NCBI RefSeq assembly: GCF_900109685.1
Contig: NZ_FOBB01000012.1
Location: 209,477 to 273,476 of the forward strand
Length of the DNA: 64,000 nt
From: Chitinophaga rupis
Lineage (GTDB): Bacteria > Bacteroidota > Bacteroidia > Chitinophagales > Chitinophagaceae
Direction: 5' to 3'
The notes under the pieces: generated by a model
What the model was told of the DNA's origin: nothing
What the model saw: the letters and a program-made list of their open reading frames with translations, nothing else
Databases searched by the model: none
Shown here: piece after piece, positions 1 to 8,319 of the stretch
Numbering within the stretch: the stretch's first letter is position 1
Layout: every line of letters starts with the position of its first letter
Program-made: the position numbers and the translations under genes

Positions 1-280
1 CAGGCAGACAGGAATGTGGTAAGACTGCCGGCAGCCTTGTTCAGAAAATAAAAGTACTGGATATAGATATGATATATGCGCGGTAGGCCTTTCTCTTGCA
101 GGCAATAAATAATCAGTAGTATCAGATCAGGGAAAGCTTGGGATGGTAACAAACAATGGATCTTAAAACTGTACACCGTAGATACGGCGCACGCTGCATT
201 TCGATGGAGGAATCATCAGAATTTGTTTTCTCATAAACAGGGTTTTCAAATTGCTTACGTTGTTTATTGCTGTTAAACCA
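1..280. other. Left edge without a complete gene
   Basis: In the first forward frame bases 1-51 stay open and end at a TAA, giving QADRNVVRLPAALFRK. This could be the tail of a plus-strand gene that begins outside the window, but 16 codons cannot prove it. The remainder up to the convergent lipoprotein gene shows no ORF, tRNA or clear terminator. Confidence 0.2.
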
Positions 281-955
281 TTATGGTAGTGAAACCTTTT
301 TAAGATGATAAGGTTTATTCCCTGTTGGTTGTATGGTAATATCAGTTATTACTGTTCTGCTGCCGGTACCTCTTAATAATAGCTCCATACCTTCCATGCG
401 TACATGGCGCATTATCCCGGAGCTGTCTTCCGGCTCATGCCCGCCATAAGCCAGGCCGGTGCTGCCGGTGAGGGAGCTTATATTTTCCAGTACTTTACCT
501 GCACCGGTCTGCGGCGCCTTGCCTAAAAGTATAATACCTTTCCAGCCTGTGTTACAGGTGGTATCATTTAACCGGAAAAGCACAGGTAAATGTTGCAATC
601 CTTCTGCTACGATCTTTGCGCCGCGGGTTATTACCAAACCGCCACCGCTTTCTTTACCATATGCAGATAGTGGTGTAATTATTTTTATAACGGTGCCCGG
701 CTCAATGTGTAAAGTAGCTTCATTGCTTACATACACCCAGCCTTCTATATACCAGGGATGATTGTTTGTGAGCAATATATTCTCTGTAATTATTTTCCGA
801 AGGGTATCATGTAAAGGAATGGTTTGCACCCCTACATTTGCTGCAGCAGCCACCGGCTCCTTTTCACAGCCGGCAAGCATTATAGCTGCCAGGGTACAGC
901 CCCCGTAAAAAAGAGACCATAACCAGCTTTTATATTTAACGGACCGGTGTTGCAT
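281..955 (-). CDS. Short surface lipoprotein, truncated relative of the protein at 1786-3225
   Basis: A 224-residue lipoprotein precursor. A basic N-terminus and hydrophobic stretch lead to a lipobox ending at Cys30 (LAGC), so export and lipid anchoring are expected. From about residue 65 it matches the first half of the 479-residue lipoprotein two genes upstream: GGGLVITRGAKI versus GGGLVVTRGAKV, GIILLG, YGG and SGIxxxVRxE occur in the same order. The second half of that protein is missing, so this is a shortened paralogue, probably one end of a beta-helix-like fold. It is the last of a minus-strand run (FecR, TonB receptor, lipoprotein, lipoprotein) and lies 13 bp after its neighbour, so co-transcription is likely. 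Function is unknown; a role in surface binding or uptake with the TonB receptor is inferred from context. Confidence 0.75.
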   Translation of the reverse strand: MQHRSVKYKSWLWSLFYGGCTLAAIMLAGCEKEPVAAAANVGVQTIPLHDTLRKIITENILLTNNHPWYIEGWVYVSNEATLHIEPGTVIKIITPLSAYGKESGGGLVITRGAKIVAEGLQHLPVLFRLNDTTCNTGWKGIILLGKAPQTGAGKVLENISSLTGSTGLAYGGHEPEDSSGIMRHVRMEGMELLLRGTGSRTVITDITIQPTGNKPYHLKKVSLP

Positions 956-968
956 AGTAACTTTTATA

Positions 969-1706
969 TTAGAGATTGATCACTTCCGGGTAAAAGCTGC
1001 CGGAGGGATCATCATGTATATTCAGCAGATAAAATTTTCCCGGGTCTACCGGCAATGCAAAAATATCCGTAACGCCATCCGGTTGTGTTACCGGCGCACC
1101 GGTTTCACTGTTTACAAATCTGCCACCATAGGTGATCGGCATTCCGCTGGCATCATTTAATGGCAGCACAATAGTTTGAGGGTAAAGGGTTCCCTTCGTT
1201 AATCCTTTCAGCACAAAACCTGTTTCATCCAGGTTACCGGTTTCGTTGTTTACATAAATAATATGCAGATCCAGCTTTTCATAAGGGAAATAGGTATCGC
1301 TCAGCGTTTCAAATATCTGCATGGCCAGGGAGTCCGGCGATACCGGCGTGCTGGTTACAAATCCTTTTAACCCAATGGCTTCACTGTACGCCAGTTTCAG
1401 GGCAATGGCGGCATTCGGTAAAACAGTGATCATGCTGTCTGCTATCAGTGAATCTGTACTGGCTTTATAAAATGCCAGCTTGCCGGATCTGCCGGCCGGT
1501 AACACCACGCTTACGGAGGTGTTGGAAGGTTCAATGCTGTTTATTTTCTTTCCATCAAAGTACAGGTCCACATCAGGCGTGTTGGGTAAGTTCGCCAGTG
1601 TAACATCTACTTTACCAAAAAAATGTTCTTCCGGCAGCTCACCTTTACTACAGGATAAGGCGGAAATAATTATAAAAGTAATAATGGAATATGTAAATAA
1701 TCGCAT
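969..1706 (-). CDS. Surface lipoprotein, DUF4397-like
   Basis: A 245-residue lipoprotein precursor. The signal peptide ends in a lipobox at Cys19 (SALSC), followed by SKGE. The rest is rich in beta-strand-type sequence, with LPNTPDVDLYFDGKK near residue 40 and LPAGRSGKLAFY near residue 68. These are typical of DUF4397-type beta-sandwich lipoproteins of Bacteroidota, although the family assignment is from pattern only. It sits between two related lipoprotein genes, downstream of a TonB-dependent receptor and on the same strand. It is probably displayed on the outer membrane and works with that receptor. No enzymatic residues are recognised. Confidence 0.7.
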   Translation of the reverse strand: MRLFTYSIITFIIISALSCSKGELPEEHFFGKVDVTLANLPNTPDVDLYFDGKKINSIEPSNTSVSVVLPAGRSGKLAFYKASTDSLIADSMITVLPNAAIALKLAYSEAIGLKGFVTSTPVSPDSLAMQIFETLSDTYFPYEKLDLHIIYVNNETGNLDETGFVLKGLTKGTLYPQTIVLPLNDASGMPITYGGRFVNSETGAPVTQPDGVTDIFALPVDPGKFYLLNIHDDPSGSFYPEVINL

Positions 1707-1731
1707 AATGTAATTTGATATCTTTTTTGAA

Positions 1732-1768
1732 GTAATAACGTATAAGGCCGGGCCTTATACGTTATTAC
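1732..1768. repeat. Perfect 18-bp inverted repeat with 1-nt centre
   Basis: GTAATAACGTATAAGGCC (1732-1749) is followed by one G and then its exact reverse complement (1751-1768). It lies between the stop of the 479-residue lipoprotein and the start of the next gene, all on the minus strand. There is no U-run directly after it on the minus strand, so it is not a standard intrinsic terminator. It could pause transcription, protect an mRNA end or bind a dimeric regulator. Confidence 0.9.
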
Positions 1769-1785
1769 AGGTGTTATGAAATTGA

Positions 1786-3225
1786 TTATAACCATCTCAG
1801 CCAGCCGCTGCTGCCTGAAGTCCAGTCCACACGGCCAGGGAAGGCACCCACAGTGCGGGAAGCATTCAGTGATCCGGGAATCCAGTTAGCCGCGTTGGTA
1901 GCGGTAGCCGGACGAACAAACGGATTAGCCAGACCAATGTTGGCATTCGGGTTAGCAGTAGTAAAGCCAGTATTGCCATTTGTAGCTGAAGTAGCAAAAA
2001 TGGTGAACTGGTTGGCTGCTGCATTGAAGCCTACATTTGTAACAGGGTTACCGGCGCTTTCAGTTACGAAAGGTTTAACATACGCATGTACAAAGCTGTG
2101 TTTCAGCACAGAAGTACCGGCGTAGAACTTATCGCGGGTAGTACCCAGCGCGCTATCCAGGGAAATACCATATCTGTAGCCCAGGTAAATAGCGCTGTCA
2201 ATATCAAATTCAGCATTCCTTCTCAGCTGTGCGCCACGGCCATATAAACCGGTGCCGGAAGGCTGGCCATTGGTGATGGAAGCCCTTGCCTGGTTGGGTA
2301 AACCAACGATAGTAATGTAGCGGTAAACCGGGTGTGTAATGGGCGTAGCAGTACTACCGGTTGAGTTGTTATCGCTTTCAAAACCGTTAGACTGGCTCTT
2401 GTCTGCACGGGTGGTATCAGCCAGGCCTAAAGCATAACGGATGGTACCCCTGTAACCATTGTCTGTATCGAACATATCGTCCAATGCATCTACGGAGATC
2501 AGGTGGGAAGCATTTACCGTACCGCCAAAAAATTCAAAAGCATCGTCTTTTGATTTGTACACTTCAATAAAATCCAGTGTGGTACCACGGCCTACACCGG
2601 CCAGGGTTAAACCATTGATCTCATTGTCGGTTGACAGCTCAAAACCGGCATACTCGATACGTACATACTGCAGGATACCTGAGTTGTCGTTGTCGTTGGT
2701 GCCTACCGAACCACCATAAGTAGCGTCAGCCGGGGGATTGCTGGGAATACCCTCAACCTGTACGCGGCCGCTGTGGTTAGTGGATGCATTACCCAGCAGG
2801 ATAATACCGGACCAGTCGCCGGAAGCCGGCGCCGTTTGGTTAGATGTGAAAATAATAGGGCTGGTAGCAGTACCCTGTGCCAGTACTTTTGCGCCACGGG
2901 TTACTACCAGGCCGCCACCGGGAACAGTTGAACTGGTGCTCTTGTCACCCTGAATAGTAGTGCCGGCATCAATGATCAACACATCAGATGAATCAACATA
3001 CACCAGGCCACTCAGATGCCAGGCTACGGAGCTGGTCAGGTGGATAGTGTCTTTAATGGCATGACCTGTACCCAATACGCCGCTTAAAGGATTCGTGGGA
3101 ATGATCTGGGTAGCAGATACTGAACGGTCAGCAATAGGCTGGCCTTCTTTTTTACAGGAGCTCACCAATACAACTCCTGCAAAAGCGGCCGTGGCCAGGG
3201 TTAAAATCAAGGGTTTCCTTTTCAT
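1786..3225 (-). CDS. Outer-surface lipoprotein of the parallel beta-helix-like type
   Basis: A 479-residue lipoprotein precursor with a lipobox ending at Cys24 (VLVSSC), followed by KKEG. The sequence contains a chain of GGGLVVTRGAKV, GIILLGNA, YGGS and SGILQYVRIEYAG elements, then FEFFGGTVNASHL and DDMFDTDNGYRG. This pattern is common in Bacteroidota proteins often annotated as hypothetical or, misleadingly, multidrug transporter; the repeated hydrophobic and asparagine-rich strands suggest a right-handed beta-helix. It lies immediately downstream of a TonB-dependent receptor and probably acts as its surface partner in place of a SusD protein. That role is inferred. Its leader carries a 22-24-nt sequence also found before the receptor gene. 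Confidence 0.8.
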   Translation of the reverse strand: MKRKPLILTLATAAFAGVVLVSSCKKEGQPIADRSVSATQIIPTNPLSGVLGTGHAIKDTIHLTSSVAWHLSGLVYVDSSDVLIIDAGTTIQGDKSTSSTVPGGGLVVTRGAKVLAQGTATSPIIFTSNQTAPASGDWSGIILLGNASTNHSGRVQVEGIPSNPPADATYGGSVGTNDNDNSGILQYVRIEYAGFELSTDNEINGLTLAGVGRGTTLDFIEVYKSKDDAFEFFGGTVNASHLISVDALDDMFDTDNGYRGTIRYALGLADTTRADKSQSNGFESDNNSTGSTATPITHPVYRYITIVGLPNQARASITNGQPSGTGLYGRGAQLRRNAEFDIDSAIYLGYRYGISLDSALGTTRDKFYAGTSVLKHSFVHAYVKPFVTESAGNPVTNVGFNAAANQFTIFATSATNGNTGFTTANPNANIGLANPFVRPATATNAANWIPGSLNASRTVGAFPGRVDWTSGSSGWLRWL

Positions 3226-3231
3226 GATTTA

Positions 3232-3255
3232 GCTTTTAAGGTTAAAAATGAATAC
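3232..3255 (-). promoter_or_regulatory. Conserved 5' leader element, copy 2
   Basis: On the minus strand this reads GTATTCATTTTTAAC, then CTTAAAAGC, 7 nt before the ATG of the 479-residue lipoprotein. Nearly the same sequence stands 11 nt before the TonB receptor ATG at 6539-6560. A shared leader next to two start codons suggests a common translational or post-transcriptional signal. Confidence 0.6.
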
Positions 3256-3287
3256 CTGATCAGGATATATAACTGTTACGCGTATGC

Positions 3288-6200
3288 TTAGAATTTATAG
3301 CTCAAAGTAGTGCTATAGGTGCGGCCGGGCCGCGCTTCGTAATTAATAACATCCTTTCCCGACTGGTATAACAGCTGTTTGGTAGAAGGATCCTTTTCTC
3401 CGTTGTTAACAGCCTGGTCATCATCATAACGGTTCTGATACACCACGGAAAAACTATTCAGGATATTGCCGACATTCAGTTTTACCTCTGCCCGCTGTTT
3501 TAAGAAACGTACCGCTACCTGCCCGTCTAAAGCTGTTAAGGGACGCTCGAAAAGAGAGAACTGGTAAGATTTATCCGGACGGAACATGCGGTTGCTCACG
3601 TAATTATATACCAGGCTAAGGGAAACCGGTTTCGTGTCATAATAGATGCCGGCATTTACAATGTAATTGCTGGCGCCTGTCTGCGGCCTTTTCTCCTCTT
3701 TTAATACCTGCTCATTAGGTATCACCTTCAGCGCATTATCCGGATCTACACCATTATAGTTAACGGTCATAGGCGTTACGCGTGCATCCAGCGCCGTGAA
3801 GTTGCCATACAGTGTTATGTTTTGCAGCACCGGCACTTTTGTAAATGCCAGCGATTTACGCGCTTCTACCTCCAGGCCGTAGTTCTTTGCATTTTTGTTA
3901 TTACGCAATACGAATATGCCGCCGCTTTGCTCATCCGCATAGATCTCCATGGGATAATCAAACTTCTTGTAGAATAAAGAGAAGGATATCAACTCGCCTG
4001 CCCCGGGATACCACTCGTAGCGGAAGTCAAGGTGATGCGCAATGGTGGATTTTACCAGCTCGCTCACATAGGCGCCGCCTAATTCAAAATCATATTCACG
4101 GAAGAAAGACAGCTCCCGCAGATCGGGGCGGATAATACTTTTAGCATAGGCTAACCGCAGGTTCATGGCAGGGGTAAGACTATAGGTAAGGTTAGCGGAA
4201 GGAAAAATATTCCAGTTAGGTTCCCGGTTGCGCAATGCGGTGAAATCATATTTATCCACCCCTGATCCGCCACGGCTCTGGTTAATCCAGTTTTCCAGGG
4301 AATCCAGGCCGGCATTAGCATTGTTCAGGTTATAGTATTCTGCTCTTACGCCCCATATCAGTCTAAGCTTATCGCCGATCTTATTATCCAGCATACCATA
4401 CACCGCGTGTAAGGTAGCAGTGCGGTGAAAATCATCACTGAACTGACTGTAAACAAAACCTGCATTATTAGCTTGAGAAAAAGCCTGGGCCAATGGCTGG
4501 TAATAACCTTCATGGTTGTCAAAAGTAGCGCCGGTATTGATCACATAGAACAAGCGGTCTTTGCTCCAGCCGCCATAACCTGCTTTAAAAGTATTGCTAA
4601 TGGCTATCCGGCCGGCGCTGAACTGAAAAGGAACCGCTGCAGACGCATCCCAGGTATAATTATTTTCCTTTGCACGGCTCCACCAGCGCAGCGCACCGGT
4701 GCTGATGCCATTACTGGTGGCGCTTAATATGCTGTATTCGTTTAAAGCGCTGGAATCTGTTTTTATATATTCTGTAGTAAGCTGATGGTTGTCCGGTTTC
4801 TGGCGGTCCAGGCGTAAGTAGCTGCCTGACCATTTCAGCTTAATGCCTCTATTACCTACGGTATGCTCACCTTTCAGCTGGTTCTGCCACAAGGCCGTTT
4901 GTGAAGTAAGATCATAATAACCTAAAGCATAACCACGCGGTACATTCACGCCAGCGCCAATGATCAGCTGCTGATCCAGCGTGCGCAGGTACAAGCTTTG
5001 AAAACCAATACGGTTACGTTCATTCCTGTAACCTACGCCCAGCAAGCCTCCCAGGTTAGTGGTAAACCCATAACGCTGACCATTATACGCCGCAAATTCT
5101 GATGCAGGGCCATCCTGCTGTCCCTCAAATCCATCGCGGCTCATCCGTATATCCTGCGTGGCAAGTGTGTTCCTGTACCCTACAGATGCCACTACGCCAA
5201 ATTGGTTACTTTTTTTTCCGGGAATAACCCGGCCTATAGACACCTGGTAGTTCTGTGAGGGGTGCGCCTTTAGGTTGTATAAACCCCAGTTATTGCTGAA
5301 GGCATTTGCATCCTTACCGGATGCTAGGAATTTATTATGAATATCCGTTTCGCTTTTCCAGTTCAGCGTGCCCATTAATTTGCGATGGTCCGCCACCTGG
5401 CCAAAGTATTCCTTGCCTTCCAGCTTCATTGTTAAAAAGTCCTTACCCGTGGTTTTATCGTTAATGCTGCCGCCCGCGCTTATGTTCAGAAAGTTGGTGG
5501 TGGGTATGTCCAGCGTATTTACCTCCACCAGGCCGCCTCCAAATTCTGCGCTGCGGTCTGGCGTAATGGTTTTTACTACAGTTACATTCTCAACAATATT
5601 GGAGGGTATCACATCAAAGCTGAAGTTCTTCCGGTTCAGCTCCGTGCTGGGCATGATCTGCCCGTTCAGCACTGCCTGGTTATAACGTTCGCTTAAGCCG
5701 CGCACTACTACATATTTATTATCCATGGTGGAAAGGCCGCTCACACGTTTCAGCACCTCTCCAATATTTTTATCCGGTGTACGGCTGATCTGCTCTGCGC
5801 TGATACCGTCAGTAATTGCTGCATTATTTTTTTGCAGGGCGTATAAACCTTCTACAGAAGCGCGTTTATAGTTAGCAGTCACCGTTACTTCTTTCAAACG
5901 GGAGCCGCCACTCTTCAGTGATACATTCAATGGTGTTACCCCTTTTTCTGTTACCGTTACTTCTGTTATTCTACGCGTGTCATAAGATATATAGCTGAAG
6001 GTTAGCGTATACGTTCCGGGCTCCAGCTGCAGCTCATAAGTACCATCCACATTGGTTACGGTACCCTGACCGCCCAATACCTGGATGGTAACACCCGGCA
6101 GCGGTTCATTTTTATTATCCACCACCTTACCGCTCACACGGCCTTTATCCTGGCCGGCTACCTTTTCCTGCCTGCCTTTGCGCAGGGCAATGGTATGGTT

Positions 6201-6527
6201 GGTATAGGCAATATCAATGGGGGCATATACATCTAAGTAGTGTAGTACGTCTGCCAGAGGCTGATCCTGGAACTTTACTGCTGCCAGTGTGCACTGGTCC
6301 AAATATTCAGGATCGTAAATAAAAGTGTAAGTTGTTTGTTGCGCTAAATTCTTTACTACGGCCCTTGCCGTTGTTTTTTGCATGTTAATGTGTACCCTGT
6401 CTGTTAACCCTTTATATGATTGTATTGCCACCGCCTGTAAGGTACCGGTGCATAAAAAACACAACAGGGAAACCGCTAGTTTTTGCATAGTACCCCTGTC
6501 AAAAAATCTGTTTGTAGATTTTTGCAT
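3288..6527 (-). CDS. TonB-dependent outer-membrane receptor with STN domain
   Basis: A 1079-residue outer-membrane receptor that imports a ligand with energy from TonB/ExbBD. Domains in order: signal peptide (a second possible start is Met14, MQKLAVSLL); an STN (secretin/TonB N-terminal) domain at about 45-118; a carboxypeptidase-regulatory-like domain at about 130-215 (GRVSGKVVDNKNEPLPGV); the plug at about 235-345 (NIGEVLKRVSGLS, VVRGLSERYNQAVLNG); and a long beta-barrel ending in the aromatic YSTTLSYKF expected for BAM insertion. The STN domain and the FecR gene just upstream indicate cell-surface signalling of the FecA-FecR type. No SusD gene follows; three lipoproteins do. The substrate cannot be read from sequence. 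Confidence 0.95.
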   Translation of the reverse strand: MQKSTNRFFDRGTMQKLAVSLLCFLCTGTLQAVAIQSYKGLTDRVHINMQKTTARAVVKNLAQQTTYTFIYDPEYLDQCTLAAVKFQDQPLADVLHYLDVYAPIDIAYTNHTIALRKGRQEKVAGQDKGRVSGKVVDNKNEPLPGVTIQVLGGQGTVTNVDGTYELQLEPGTYTLTFSYISYDTRRITEVTVTEKGVTPLNVSLKSGGSRLKEVTVTANYKRASVEGLYALQKNNAAITDGISAEQISRTPDKNIGEVLKRVSGLSTMDNKYVVVRGLSERYNQAVLNGQIMPSTELNRKNFSFDVIPSNIVENVTVVKTITPDRSAEFGGGLVEVNTLDIPTTNFLNISAGGSINDKTTGKDFLTMKLEGKEYFGQVADHRKLMGTLNWKSETDIHNKFLASGKDANAFSNNWGLYNLKAHPSQNYQVSIGRVIPGKKSNQFGVVASVGYRNTLATQDIRMSRDGFEGQQDGPASEFAAYNGQRYGFTTNLGGLLGVGYRNERNRIGFQSLYLRTLDQQLIIGAGVNVPRGYALGYYDLTSQTALWQNQLKGEHTVGNRGIKLKWSGSYLRLDRQKPDNHQLTTEYIKTDSSALNEYSILSATSNGISTGALRWWSRAKENNYTWDASAAVPFQFSAGRIAISNTFKAGYGGWSKDRLFYVINTGATFDNHEGYYQPLAQAFSQANNAGFVYSQFSDDFHRTATLHAVYGMLDNKIGDKLRLIWGVRAEYYNLNNANAGLDSLENWINQSRGGSGVDKYDFTALRNREPNWNIFPSANLTYSLTPAMNLRLAYAKSIIRPDLRELSFFREYDFELGGAYVSELVKSTIAHHLDFRYEWYPGAGELISFSLFYKKFDYPMEIYADEQSGGIFVLRNNKNAKNYGLEVEARKSLAFTKVPVLQNITLYGNFTALDARVTPMTVNYNGVDPDNALKVIPNEQVLKEEKRPQTGASNYIVNAGIYYDTKPVSLSLVYNYVSNRMFRPDKSYQFSLFERPLTALDGQVAVRFLKQRAEVKLNVGNILNSFSVVYQNRYDDDQAVNNGEKDPSTKQLLYQSGKDVINYEARPGRTYSTTLSYKF

Positions 6528-6538
6528 ACTTTTGTTTT

Positions 6539-6560
6539 GCTTTTAGTTAAAAATGAATAC
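6539..6560 (-). promoter_or_regulatory. Conserved 5' leader element, copy 1
   Basis: On the minus strand it reads GTATTCATTTTTAAC then TAAAAGC, 11 nt before the TonB receptor ATG. It matches the leader of the downstream lipoprotein at 3232-3255 apart from a 2-nt length difference. Confidence 0.6.
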
Positions 6561-6608
6561 TTAACCGGGAAGTGTCCGGTTAAAGGGTACTGTCTCTACA
6601 GTGCCCTT
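6561..6608 (-). terminator. Tandem hairpins between FecR and receptor genes
   Basis: There are two adjacent stem-loops. One is AAGGGTACTGT (6583-6593) with ACAGTGCCCTT (6598-6608), perfect apart from one G-U pair. The other is TTAACCGG (6561-6568) with CCGGTTAA (6576-6583). A modest T-rich stretch follows on the minus strand. They may attenuate transcription between the regulatory gene and the highly expressed receptor. Confidence 0.6.
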
Positions 6609-6633
6609 TATTATTTTAGCTAATGGTTATTTA

Positions 6634-7590
6634 CTATTTTCCTTCTACTACATAAGCACTGCTGTCACCGGATAGATGGTATGAGAATCCATATACATAT
6701 TCTAACGTGGTCAGTATCTGCTCAAGCGATTCATTTGAGGTAAATGAACCGGATACCTTCCGTTTTGCGAGCTTGTTATCTTCCAGTATAATCCTTTGCC
6801 CATAGCGGCTTTGCAGTTTGGCAAATGCATTTTCCAAAGTGGCATTATCGAATATTAATTTCCCGCTTTTCCAGTCAAGGGTGGCGGCAGTATTAAAGCG
6901 GGTGGCGGGTGCAGGCAGCGCACCTTTTTTATATAATAATACTTCGCCCGGTTGCAGTACATAAGAGAATGCAGCAGTGCTTACAGACACTTTACCGGAT
7001 AGCAGGCTTACTGCAATGCTGCTGTCTGCATGGTTAGCGGTAGCAATGTTAAACGCCGTTCCCAATGCGGTGGTCACTAACTCACCGGCATGTACACGAA
7101 AAGGTTTACCGGCAACCTGCGCTACTTCAAAATAAGCTTCGCCCTTTAGCCACAGGTCGCGCGCCTGGCTATTATAATCATGGGAATAAGCTACGGCGGC
7201 ATAGGCATTCAGCCATACCCTGGAGCCATCCGGCATAGATACCAGGCGTATGTTACGGCCGTTGTTATAAATAGTATCCCATTGCTGCACCAGGGCCGGT
7301 ACCTGTAAACCATGCTGTGATTGCCACAGCCATGCGCCCGCACCAACAATTAAAAGCAGCACGGCTGCGGCACCACTATACCACCTGCGGTATAAAGGTT
7401 TTACTTTCTGTGGCGCAGCTGCCGGTATAGGGATAATAGGGGTTTGGGATGTTTGTTCCCAAGCTTCCAGCAGGTATGCATCCATCTCAGGGGTAGCTTC
7501 CTGTAACAGGTAAGCCTCCACTGCTGCTGCTTCTGCCGCCGTACAGCGGCCTTTAAAATACTTTTCCAGTAATTCTTTATCTATGTGCAT
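6634..7590 (-). CDS. FecR-family anti-sigma factor
   Basis: A 318-residue inner-membrane anti-sigma factor that would hold an ECF sigma factor until the partner receptor reports ligand. The cytoplasmic N-terminus (IDKELLEKYFKGRCTAAEAA) is typical, one transmembrane helix lies at about 73-90 (GAAAVLLLIVGAGAWLW), the FecR core is at about 105-215 (MPDGSRVWLNAYAAVAYS, GEAYFEVA, FRVHAGELVTTALGTAFNI), and the C-terminal domain (about 238-318) resembles DUF4974. It precedes the TonB receptor. Oddly, no sigma-factor gene lies upstream: the next 730 bp have no gene and then comes a permease. The partner sigma factor must be elsewhere or lost. Confidence 0.93.
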   Translation of the reverse strand: MHIDKELLEKYFKGRCTAAEAAAVEAYLLQEATPEMDAYLLEAWEQTSQTPIIPIPAAAPQKVKPLYRRWYSGAAAVLLLIVGAGAWLWQSQHGLQVPALVQQWDTIYNNGRNIRLVSMPDGSRVWLNAYAAVAYSHDYNSQARDLWLKGEAYFEVAQVAGKPFRVHAGELVTTALGTAFNIATANHADSSIAVSLLSGKVSVSTAAFSYVLQPGEVLLYKKGALPAPATRFNTAATLDWKSGKLIFDNATLENAFAKLQSRYGQRIILEDNKLAKRKVSGSFTSNESLEQILTTLEYVYGFSYHLSGDSSAYVVEGK

Positions 7591-7671
7591 ACAGAAAAGA
7601 GTACGTTCACAAAAGCAGCTGATACCAATGGCAAAAGTGGAGTTTACAATTTGTTAATATTAGCGGAGGGA

Positions 7672-7697
7672 AAGTAAAAAGTTAAAAAGTAAAAAGG
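7672..7697. repeat. One-armed heptad repeat, word AAGTAAA
   Basis: AAGTAAA, AAGTTAAA, AAGTAAA and AAGG follow one another. The same word forms the arms of the element beside the xerC gene (37008-37388). No complementary arm is visible nearby. Confidence 0.6.
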
Positions 7698-7763
7698 AAG
7701 GATAAGAGTAGAATAATGATTAGAATAAAAGCAACAACCTCACGGCTTTAGCCAAAAACAAAA

Positions 7764-7789
7764 AAGCGTAGGGTGGAAACCTTACGCTT
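7764..7789 (-). terminator. Intrinsic terminator of an unidentified minus-strand transcript
   Basis: AAGCGTAGGG pairs with CCTTACGCTT (10 bp, one G-U) around a short loop. On the minus strand it is followed by TTTTTGTTTTTG. No gene ends just before it on that strand. Confidence 0.7.
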
Positions 7790-7975
7790 ATTGTAAAAGA
7801 TTGTCATGTGAATGTTCGAGAATGCAAATCGTGTAGGCTTTTAATGGTTATTCTGGGGCTAGAATACCTTCACGTTTTTTTAACCACCTAGTTATAAGTT
7901 TTAAATGATTTTATGTTTTACAATGCAGGTATCTTATGCTTAACAGCAAACAACACATTCTACCAGCACTGGTAA

Positions 7976-8081
7976 TTATTTATATTCTGTTGAAGGCCTG
8001 ATATGATAAGATATACCTTGCGCATAGGATACTATTACTATAAACAGGATCACTAAAGCAGGCAACGGGTTTTCTTTTCAT
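7976..8081 (-). pseudogene. Possible frameshifted remnant of a secreted protein gene
   Basis: From the ATG at 8081 the minus strand reads MKRKPVAC. With a one-base frame change it continues as LVILFIVIVSYAQG (a good signal-peptide core and cleavage site) and ISYHIRPSTEYK, then a stop at 7976. It could be the decayed start of an exported protein or coincidence. Confidence 0.2.
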
Positions 8082-8319
8082 ACGTGTTATAATAAACAGG
8101 GCTACTCACGCTAACTTTATCCGGGTTCCTTGAACGCTATACGTGCAAATTAAACCACCCCACTGTAAAAAATACCGCAGTGAGCAGGTTTTTTTTGTCG
8201 ATTCTATACAACGTTTGTGTTAGCATTGGGTAAATTATACCCAAAAAGAATGGTTAGCAATTGCTTATGTATCCATAGCCTTTGCCAACCATCAATAACA
8301 ATTCATTAACAAAATAATT

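Larger units (their letters stand above)
7591..8319. other. Long gap with hairpins and a possible gene remnant
   Basis: No ORF of normal length is present. It holds, from left: a run of AAGTAAA heptads (7672-7697), a minus-strand terminator (7764-7789), a hairpin TATTCT/AGAATA (about 7849-7866) inside a longer GTGAA/TTCAC pairing (about 7809-7874), and a short signal-peptide-like remnant (7976-8081). Near 8161-8182, CACTG/CAGTG is followed by AGCAGG and eight Ts, which could terminate plus-strand transcription. A terminator 530 bp after the nearest upstream gene raises the possibility of an unrecognised minus-strand small RNA. Confidence 0.4.
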
